From the NCBI GenBank assembly GCA_025529335.1, contig JAMYHX010000058.1:1-64000 (forward strand): 64,000 nucleotides of DNA. Reading direction: 5' to 3'. Position numbers and translations under genes: made by a program. Below the pieces are notes generated by a model. The model saw only the letters and a list, made by a program, of their open reading frames with translations, did no database searches and had not been told where the DNA came from. Of the stretch, positions 55,336 through 64,000 are shown in pieces. Position 1 is the first letter of the stretch. Each line of letters starts with the position of its first letter. The DNA comes from Rhizopus sp. PT2906 (lineage: Eukaryota > Mucoromycota > Mucoromycetes > Mucorales > Rhizopodaceae).

Positions 55336-58249
55336 TTATTTATTCTCACTTTTATTATAAAACTGGTTATAGTCTAATCGAACCAAGAGACACAAGAATT
55401 GCGTCTCCTCTGTCGTACGTAGATGTAATTCTTCAATAAGCAAATTCATATGATAAACAAATGCATGTTCAATTTCTCCAAGTCGTCGTTGACTATTTTC
55501 AAATACGATCGTCGTCGGTGTGTCTTTGAGTCCTACCTTGGGCATTCCAAACACATCTTGACTTTGCTCTTCTTCAAGCTGACTTAATACTCGATTGAAT
55601 TTCTCTGCTAGAGTTGTAAACTTTATACATGCTTTTATCAATTTCTCAAAAATCTATTTCCAACAAAAAAAAAATGAGATGGATGTAGAATAAAACCTTG
55701 ATTTGTTTTACTTGAAGTAGTCTTCCTGTCGTCAGCATACATTGTTTTAAGCAAGTATCTAAAAAGTCTGAATGATACTGTAGCACTTGATCGACTGTAG
55801 ACACAGTCATCAGGTTCGATTCTAATCTTCTCCAATTAGGTTCCAGTACCTCGTTTGTGACATAATAAGTAAACTGCTGTACAAACGCAAGCATGCGGTG
55901 TCTTAATGACACTGTACGAAACTTCCATCGCTCGATCTCGCCGTTGACGGTCCTTGTCTTCCATAGGGCTGTCTTTTCATCCATCCAAGCGTTACATAAC
56001 AAGTCCTCTACGTGCTTCAATGATAAAATAAGTCGGAATAAAAGTTGGTATTTAGTCAGTGCTTTGCGAGAGATGACAAGCGATAACGGAAACGTCACGG
56101 TATAGTCAATCGTCAGTGCATCATATCCGGTGAGTGTGTCCTTTGTGTTTAAAGACATGGTGCTGCCAGATAGGCTCTGGGCTCTTTCCAATCTAGGTAT
56201 TTCAAACAGACTCGACTGTCTGGATTCCTTGCGGATATCTTTTTCCATGCCAGAGACATTGATGATACGTAATAGTTGGGGTACTAACTTTAAATGACTC
56301 ATGCCCACCTTGATGTCCTCCTTGTATGGATCATAGGCTGCAACAGAGGAAGAGTTTCTTAAGACGAGGTCCATTAATGACTGAAGTCGTGTCTGTGATA
56401 TATCAGACGCTGGCTGCTTTAATTCCTCTTTGGCCAAATCTAGAAATGATGTCAAAAAGTCGGATTGATCAAGGAAAAAGTAATGCTTCAAAGAACTAAA
56501 CATCTCCAAATCAGTTTTTTTTTTTATGCTTTCTCTTTCTCTCTCTTACCGTAGACGTCCAATAAGTTGTCTTTCATTCATCAATAAATCCAGCAACGTA
56601 TGACTCGCATACTTGTACGCTACTTCCAAATTCTTTGCAAACTGAGCACCATTCACGGCATCCCATACCTCACTTCTGGGTATATGAGCAAAGCTTGTAC
56701 GACTGTTTGTCAGAAAGGTCTTTTTCAATTCATCGTTTGCTACTTGATTCATCTCTTCTGGGTTTGCAATGATCACACCACACTCTCGAACGACATTAAG
56801 GTATTTTCCTGCCAGCAGTATTTGGTTCTTCATCGGTTCTAGAAATACAGGGACAGATCCCTCTCGGATCGTATACCGCATCTCCCAATAGGCGTCATTA
56901 AAATCCTCTTTCAAGTTTTCTTTTCTCACTGTGTTCTTTTCGACAATCATGAATTCGTTATATGGATCCATGATCTCTCCGTGATAAATCCAGGAATGAA
57001 GCATATCAAAGTAAGGAGCGGATGCTTTTGATAGTAAGAACGTGTAAATCTTTTTACATGATGGATCGCTGTTGCTGTATTAGTCTTGACCTTGTCTATT
57101 ATATATTAAACATTACCCGCTTAAACCAATGAGTCTTTCTGCTAGAACGTTTAATATGTATCCTCCTTTCTGATGATCTGGTATCTTGCGTTCACTTGTT
57201 TTCTTTTCTGTCAATCCTTCAATCACCGCCTCAATATCATCACTCTCTTCATCCTCCAACACGTTATCCTTGGCCAGTCGTATGGTCATCACCAAATCAT
57301 AAAGTACCTTCATGCTGTGTAATGTATCTTGTGCATAGAACCACAGTTTATGAAGTGTGAACGTATTACTGGTATGAAACTGATGTTCTAACTGTGCAAT
57401 GAATGATGTATACTCTTTCAAAAACGTCTTGATGGCTGCTGTCAGCGCGTGATTGATCATACCGTATTCATAGCGTGAATAGGTTTCTGTAAAGGCGTCG
57501 ATGGATGAATAATATGTCGATAACGGTAATATCTTTTCTACGAGATGCTTCAAACTTGGATCTATGAAAACAGTTGGCATTATTTTTTTTTGTATTCATT
57601 GTATATTTTTACCAAGGGTTGGATCTATGGTATAGGTGAGTTGATCCCAAGTATAGAAATCTTCTAGTTGAGGTCTTTGATCGATATCGATTCTATTGTA
57701 ATCTTGTGGTATTTTTGGATAAACACGTTTGATATAGGTACCGTCAAATCCCTTTATATACATGCAGTTAGATTGTAGGTATAAACCATGTATAGATCAT
57801 GTGTTTTTACCAGTAAAATGTATAACAAGTCCTCAATAATGGCATATTCTTGAATTTGAACAGAAAAAGAATCTATTTTATCTGTTTCCTCATGTCGGTC
57901 AGGTGATGATACTGTTGCATATATATATAAGATTATGCTTTTGGTATACTTAAATGTTCTTACTTGTGCTCAACATATCTGTATCAATCGGTTCTGGTAC
58001 TGTGCCATGTCTTATGTTGGCAATCTTCTTATTAATCTAATTGGGGTGACATTACTATTAAAGAAGTGTATATGTGTTGCTTTTTTTTTGGTTTTGTCTG
58101 GTTACATTATTGAGTTGATTTTCAGACAATAGAATACTTCTTTTAGAAGGACCTGGATTTCCAGTAGGGCTAGGTGATGCTGTATTGGTTGATCGAAAGT
58201 ATCTTTCATTCAAAACAGAAGGGGATTGTGTTGGTGTAAGACGTGACAT
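55336..58249 (-). CDS. SPC97: gamma-tubulin complex component 2 (GCP2/Spc97)
   Basis: Core subunit of the gamma-tubulin small complex that nucleates microtubules at spindle poles. Several exons from ATG 58249 to the stop at 55336. The N-terminal Ser/Pro-rich part (MSRLTPTQSPSVLNERYFRS) is followed by GRIP1: a strand block with FDGTYIKRVYP, LVEKILPLSTYYSSIDAFTE, YEYGMINHALTAAIKTFLKE, and MLHSWIYHGEIMDPYNEFMI. GRIP2 has LKHYFFLDQSDFLTSFLDLA, DYTVTFPLSLVISRKALTKY, RHRMLAFVQQFTYYVTNEVL and FLDTCLKQCML. The protein ends LVRLDYNQFY plus seven residues, the usual GCP ending. The order and the FFLDQSDF block fit GCP2 better than GCP3. Confidence 0.92.
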
Positions 58250-58298
58250 TAAAGTATAAAAAGAGAGAGAGAGAGACGCGCTTAAGTCGGGCTTTCTA

Positions 58299-58329
<31 letters not shown>

Positions 58330-58340
58330 TCTTTATTCAT

Positions 58341-59734
58341 TTAAATGGCAGTTTCATCATAAGCAGGAATGACTTTAAATGGATGCGGTATAAGTGCACT
58401 ACTTACATCGCCCCACCAAGTGTCTGTACATTGTCTATACCATTCAACTAGAAGAAATATTAATATATATACATCCCTTTTATCTTATTCTTACTTGTCT
58501 TTAATAAGCCTTCCTCAAATTTCATTCTAGGTGCCCATCCAAGTTTCTCTAGCTTTGAGCAATCTATTGCATACCTTCGATCATTAAATGCTCTATCTCT
58601 AACAAATTCAACATGTTGATCCACTTCATTCTCTTTATATCCAAACAAGAGTATTAACCTTCTCGCCATTTCCAAGTTTGATATCTCCAGAGGCGATCCA
58701 ATATTATAAGTTTCGCCTACACTTCCCTTGTGGAAGATGATGTCGAGAGCATCAGCTACATCAGCTGCATACAAATATTTTCTTGAATTATGTCCGTCAC
58801 CGTGAATATAGCATTTTCCACCACGAAGTAAACTACAAACAAACTTGGATGTGATCTTTTCAGGATACTGATATGGCCCATAGACATTGTTCGATCGAGT
58901 GATCATGATGGGCAGACCAAAAGATTTGTGATATGCTTTGACAAGGCACTCAGCAGCTGCTTTTGTGGCAGAATAAGGATTGGATGGGGATAGGATGGTA
59001 TCTTCAGGACAGTCGGGCTAATTTTTTGTAAAATAAGCAAATCTAATCATGTATAAATAAATATATACTTTACACCATTGATAACTTCGCCATAGACCTC
59101 GTCTGTACTGACATGAATAAACCGTCTAATTTTACTAATCTTGGCGGCTTCTAAAAGAACATGTGTTCCCATGACATTGTTCCTGCACAATGGTTACCAT
59201 GACATATTTTTTTTTTCTTTTTTCTTACTTTGTAAATTCAAATGAATCTCCAAAAGAGTTATCAACATGAGTCTGTGCTGCCAGATGAAAGATGACATCA
59301 ATGTTTTTATCCCTAAGTAAAAAGGTAATAAAATCCGCAGAAGTAATATCTCCCTATTGTCTTGTCAATCTTTTATGTTTCTTTTTCTTTTTGTAACAAT
59401 CTATTACTCGAACAAATGTAAAGTTTGGAAACTCCCTGACTGACTTCAAGTTATGCAGTGATCCACAATAATCCAACTTGTCTACTACATAAATATGATA
59501 CTCAGGATAAAGCACGACAAGCTTTCTAACAAGAAATGATCCTCTAATACTATATTAAGATATTGTATGTATATGTGTTTTATTGACTTACATAAACCCT
59601 GCTCCTCCTGTCACTAATATATTCTTGACATCTCTCAGGTCACTGGCTAATTCAGACACTCTTTCTCCAATATCTTCTCGGTCAAAGTCACTCATCGTTT
59701 TTACAAGTTCGGCATGTCTTTCCCTTGGTTGCAT
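58341..59734 (-). CDS. nucleotide-sugar 4,6-dehydratase (dTDP/UDP-glucose type, TGDS-like)
   Basis: Extended SDR enzyme that oxidises NDP-glucose at C4 and removes water to give the 4-keto-6-deoxy sugar. About six exons. Motifs in order: the NAD site NILVTGGAGFM near residue 40, DVIFHLAAQTHVDNSF, VSTDEVYGEV (catalytic Ser/Thr-Asp-Glu), YSATKAAAECLVKAYH (Tyr-x3-Lys), ITRSNNVYGPYQYPEKITSK, and RKYLYAADVADAL. C-terminus ends PAYDETAI. This is close to human TGDS and to bacterial RmlB/plant RHM N-domains. No epimerase/reductase partner for a complete rhamnose route is in the window. A T-run of about 33 nt lies just 3' (58292-58324). Confidence 0.9.
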
Positions 59735-60390
59735 TTAGACTTTCAGGGAAAAAAAAATAGGGGATAAAAGGGAAAAGCGATAGTTTCTTTATATATAAAA
59801 TGAAATTGCGCCACTTGAAACTCTGTTTTTCATTTGTTGTCCAATTCATTGTCGCTCTTTATGGAACGACACTTTTTTTTTCTTGTTTAAACACAAGAGC
59901 AAAATGAGCCTATTTTTTTGTATTTTATTCTATTTGTCAACAGGAACTCTCCTTTTTTTACTGTTTGCTCTTTGCCTTGGTGTAAAATTAACCTTTATTG
60001 AAAGTGATACATACTATTTCTATTTTTGGTAGCTTACATAATCAGTCGAATTTTATCGCAATGATGATGATTTTCCACATCCGAGAACTTTCAGGTATGT
60101 TTAGACAGTCTATGGCTTTCAGTTTTTATCATCAGTAAATGCATAGAAAGAACATATACTAAAAAAGCTGTTTCTATTGTTATGGAAAGAGGGGACTTTT
60201 TTTTTTTCAAAGAAGGTAAAATGACATTTTATGAGTAATTTATGCAAACAGGGACATGGCGGTCATTGCTACAAGTCTACATGCGCCGTAGGTAACTATA
60301 AAAGTTTATAAAACAGGTTCTAGGTAACCAAATCACGTTCTTAGCGTCATTTATAAGGAAACTTGAAAAAATGTTGTATTGCGTAATATT
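59735..60390. other. intergenic, about 0.65 kb
   Basis: Promoter of the dehydratase gene (A-run and ATATATAAAA near 59792) and the 3' flank of the acetylglutamate synthase gene. No conserved frame seen. Confidence 0.5.
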
Positions 60391-61999
60391 CTACATAAAG
60401 GAAGGAGGAATAGAGTTTGCAATTTGAGCATAGTCCTGTATCTTGTGATGTCCATTTTGTCCATGCCAGAATAAAACCCAGTTCTTGAGACGAAGGTACC
60501 CACTAGCTCTTTCAAAGTACCACTTGTTTACTCCATTATCCTTTCGACTTCTCCAGAGCAGTTCAGGATATGCATCACACATTCGCTTCCACAAGATATC
60601 TGTCAGTCCTATACCTTGGCTTGAGGGCGCAATAGCAAATTTGTCAAGGTATGCATAGGATGAACTGTCTGGACTTGGCCTTTCGTTTGTCATGATCACT
60701 GCTCCTTCATAATCTCCAGCGATGATAGCGCCTGCTAAGACTTGTCCCAGTCGCGCATAATACTTTTCGACATGCACCTTTCTCTGAAAGCTGGCCTCTA
60801 AAAGCTCAGTAAGCCTTGGCAAGTTGAGGTCGCTCACCTGCTGAAAGTTGCTGATCTTTGCGCCCTGTCGAAGGACGGTCGTCTTGGCTTGGTTGATGCG
60901 GGTATGATCCGTGACGGGTAAAGAAGATGAATAAAGAGGTTTGTCTGTTACAAGATTAGTGATCAATGCTGAAGGCAGAGATGATGTAGGCGCAATGACA
61001 GCAGAGGATGTCACAGGTAGTTGTTGCAGACAATCACGAATTGTCGTCATATTTTCCAACATATTTGGATACGCTGTTTGCCACTCTGGGTGTTGATTAA
61101 GGAACGCAGTGTATATATCTGAATACTCCTCTTGAAGATTAACCAAGCTATGAGCTGTTCCAGGTCTTTCGTGATTGGGTATACCGCCCTCTTTATTTAC
61201 AATCACAATCTTGGAAGGAACCAGTTTTGGATCGAGTGCTTGATTAGCTAGTCTTTGTGTTAATGCCAATAGTGCATCATTAGCCCCGACAGGCACTTGG
61301 TTGCCCTCTGCCTCGGTCAGAATGGGCACAACAATGGGTATCTGATGGTTATTGATGGCTGATAAAATTAAGTCTAGATTGACATCAATCGACGTTGATG
61401 AAAAATTAGATCGTTCTAGTGTGGGTCCATAGATCAAGGCGGCTCTACCGCCTGCTTGTTCAATCGCTTCCACCAGGGTCATGCTCTCTTGAACCATTCT
61501 TTTTCTCAATTCACTTGGCGTGTGCTCTGCCAAGGTCCAGGCAGGATTATCAGATACCACGATCGAGGTCAACCCTAGCTTTTGAAGTTTGTATAACGTC
61601 TTCCCCACATTTTGCCATCCATTCTTTTCGAACGGTCCTTCAATTTTTGTGAGTGCCAGTTGATGGTAGCAGGGTGCCAAGAGTGCATTGACATAGTCTC
61701 GGGGTGAACCAAACGAGTCTTGTTTTCCGAATTTTTTTAAAAAGTGTTGAAGTTCCCTTTTGCTGGGCGTCGTGTCCATGACATTGACCAATAGTTCCTA
61801 CAAAAAAAAGGCATCAACAAGACTATCTAGCGCCAAATGAATTATACTTACACGAACTTCCTTTTGCTCGGGAATAGTCTGGATCAAATAGATTAGATTG
61901 AAATATACGTCAAATTTGTTTTTGACCTACATGATATCTTCTTTTACATAGGCCTCTTGTTGTTAATCCCAAGACTGATCTACAAAGTCGTCGAGACAT
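60391..61999 (-). CDS. ARG2: mitochondrial N-acetylglutamate synthase
   Basis: First step of arginine synthesis, acetylating glutamate in the mitochondrion. Three exons, complement(60391..61797, 61852..61878, 61931..61999), close in frame at 500 aa. The first exon encodes a clear targeting peptide (MSRRLCRSVLGLTTRGLCKR) and the second is a 27-nt mini-exon (TIPEQKEVR). An N-terminal amino-acid-kinase-like domain (residues about 70-330: GGRAALIYG, IPIVVPILTEAEGNQVPVGA) is followed by the NAGS-type acetyltransferase domain (AGAIIAGDYEGAVIMTNER, YLDKFAIAP, GIGLTDILWKRM, LLWRSRKDNGVNKWYFERAS, GYLRL). Matches fungal Arg2/Arg14 in order and size. Confidence 0.94.
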
Positions 62000-64000
62000 T
62001 GAAAAAAAGAGAAAGAGAAAGAAAGAAAGATAAGGGAAATAAAAAGAAAGATAAATGAAATTCAGCATTTTCTGACTCATATTTTATCAATGAGTTACTT
62101 TTTTTTTTTTCTTTTGTGATAAGCTTTTTTATGCATACAAGCACATTTTGCGCTTTTTATTTATAGAAAAAAGAATGAGGGAATAAAGATGAATTGACTC
62201 AAATGATAATAGATAGGCTTTAGATGAGCATTTTTATAATCTATAATTTCTATTGTCAGGGGTCTTTAGAGTAATCTTCACTAATTTAAATCTATGAGTG
62301 CTTATTGTTCATTAGGTGACCCATGACATTGTAGTGTTCTGCTTCCTTCCGATCATTAATGAAGAGATAGAAGGAAAACCTTTTTTCTATGGACTGCTAC
62401 ATGTTTGAACTAAAATAGAGCATACTGAAGCACACTTTCCAATAGCGCTTTATAGCTCTATCGTAATTATCATTGAAAGATCTACACTTTTGAGTGCTGT
62501 ATGGAGAGATAATGTTCAAGTAACTTTATTTCGAGCAGCATCCAAAAATAATGAACGCACTTTATGCTCTAAGCTTCTGCACTAACATAGTAGTCGAGTT
62601 CATCAAATCATGAGGTACCCAAAGCTGGCATCAAGGAAAAGAAGTTAAAACTCGCCATTACCTATCAACATGTAGTTCCATTGCTGTATTCTTTCAGTAG
62701 ACACATCCTAAAAAGATATGTGAATATAGAAAGCATATATTTATAATATATAGCGTAAAGGTCCAAAAGAAGGACAGAAAAGAAGAAAGAGGGAACGTTA
62801 AAAGGGAACTTGCAGAAATCGAGGCATAACAATAGTTTCGCCAAAGTACGTTCATTCATCATACTTTATGTGTCTCATTACTTACTCCAGCTTTTGATTC
62901 CTGCCCAGCACTCAAACAAAAAGCTTACAAAGGCCATATCGCTGGATTCAACACATGTTAGCTTTAGAACAAGTGAATTAGTTATCACAGAATGATCATG
63001 CATAAGCTAATAATAAGGTGGTAACATTACTTTTTTTAAAATGGACACAGATCAGATACGATATAATTTCTGATGTTGTCAAAGTCATAAAACAGTACGT
63101 GATCATTTCTAAATACATAGTCTGTCTATTTTCTTGTATTCCTTGTCTTTTTTTTTTCCTTTGATATATTGGGAGGCAGTCTCAAAAGCTGTGTAATGTC
63201 TCTGTCACCCTAACCTCAACCAAAACATCACTCTGACCAAAAAAGATATCAACGATTTATTTATCCTTGTTCAGGTGATCTTATTTTACACTCAACAGCA
63301 GCCTATTCACAGCTTGAAATAGACCAAATTTGCGAGTATACAAAGACAGTTTCATTGTACCTTCAATTCAGGACAAAAAGTCAACTAAATCTGTCTAAAG
63401 AAAAGGCCGTTCTGTCGCTCCTCCCCTTCTTTCTTTTTTCTTGTCCTTTGACAAATCGCCACGCATTTTGGCGCACACTAAACTACCAAACATAGCTTTT
63501 CACTTTATGCAACAGCGTAAGCGTTTTTCAGGATATATCCATGATCGCTCCCCATAGAAATACAAGAGATTTATATTATACAATCTCTTTTTATACTTTT
63601 ATTTTACAGCGGTTTTTACATTGAGCGGTAAAGTCTGCCTCTCTCAACATTATATTGCATTCACATATAAGGAATAATACACTGAATTCAACTATGTTGG
63701 TAACATCAGTGGTGCGTACATAACTTGTTCTGTTTAATCTTTAATGTAGTCCTATGCATACAGCCTTTTGTTTATTGAACTAGCGTTATCTCATCAATTT
63801 AAGCAGATCAGCATACGGAAGAGAGCTCATGTAGTTTATGCATTTATGAAAAAATGATCAACAAACAAAGAGGAACAGAGTACATCCATTTAACCAAGAA
63901 TAATATAATATACTTATAGCCAATAGTAAATAGCCATGGCAACAGCGCCTACATGAATCTGTTTTAGTATAAAAGAGAGATTGTGTTTTTCTTAAAAAAA
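62000..64000. other. 2 kb with no recognised gene
   Basis: AT-rich. One plus-strand frame without an ATG is open for 94 codons (63214-63495), reading FIYPCSGDLILHSTAAYSQL, then EIDQICEYTKTVSLYLQF. It could be an internal exon of an unrecognised gene or a chance frame. Other frames (about 62665-62995) are short and unconvincing. No tRNA or rRNA seen. Confidence 0.4.

Overview
The window looks like nuclear DNA of an early-diverging filamentous fungus, most likely Mucoromycota (Mucorales type). The signs are AT-rich spacers full of poly-T/poly-A runs, very short introns (about 45-60 nt) with GTAAGT-like donors, CTAAC/CTAAT branch sites and TAG/CAG acceptors, compact intergenic gaps, and a gene set that keeps families missing from yeast (queuine tRNA-ribosyltransferase, LMBRD2-type membrane protein, TMEM97/EXPERA, a dTDP/UDP-glucose 4,6-dehydratase) next to typical fungal genes (NAT purine permease, Atp14, Vps9, Ynd1-type apyrase). 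The genus cannot be fixed from the sequence alone. Exon models marked 'closes in frame' were checked by hand: the summed exon length is divisible by three and conserved motifs run across the junctions.

Layout. 0.3-1.5 kb: RanGTP-binding Yrb30-like (-). 1.6-4.0: glycogen branching enzyme (+). 4.9-6.2: forkhead factor (+). 6.4-6.7: tandem repeat beside a broken DDE transposase. 7.0-11.2: SRP14 (-), FMP52/HTATIP2-like reductase (-), FCF1 (-), queuine TGT (+). 11.2-17.3: transposon graveyard and poorly conserved ORFs (Tc1/IS630-like fragments, a FAR1/MULE remnant, 40-bp tandem repeats, a 73-nt A run, one unknown multi-exon gene). 17.3-23.7: ARO8/KAT aminotransferase (+), LMBRD2 (-), TMEM97-like (-), histidine phosphatase (+). 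24.9-33.0: TBC RabGAP (+), GCV1 (+), a small secreted ORF (-), secreted histidine acid phosphatase (+), Rab11-like GTPase (-), atypical hexokinase (-). 33.1-40.6: oxysterol-binding protein, Vps9, acyl-CoA-binding protein, purine permease and ATP14 (all -). 41.6-43.2: hemerythrin-domain protein (+) and a decayed ORF. 43.8-48: Hsp90 and Kelch-BTB (-). 49.5-62: Rab5 (+), apyrase (-), SLC35F-type transporter (+), gamma-tubulin complex protein GCP2 (-), sugar-nucleotide dehydratase (-), N-acetylglutamate synthase (-). 62-64: no recognised gene.

Nothing resembles a biosynthetic cluster or an operon. Neighbours are mostly housekeeping genes in divergent or convergent pairs. Several act in membrane traffic (Rab5, its likely exchange factor Vps9, a Rab11-like GTPase, a TBC GAP, an oxysterol-binding protein, a Golgi-type apyrase), but they are scattered and I treat that as chance. 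The most unusual points are a hexokinase paralogue that has lost its catalytic aspartate, two reading-frame-supported GC-AG introns, a coding exon made only of the start codon, and transposase fragments that abut short tandem repeats of exact 22-bp and 40-bp period.
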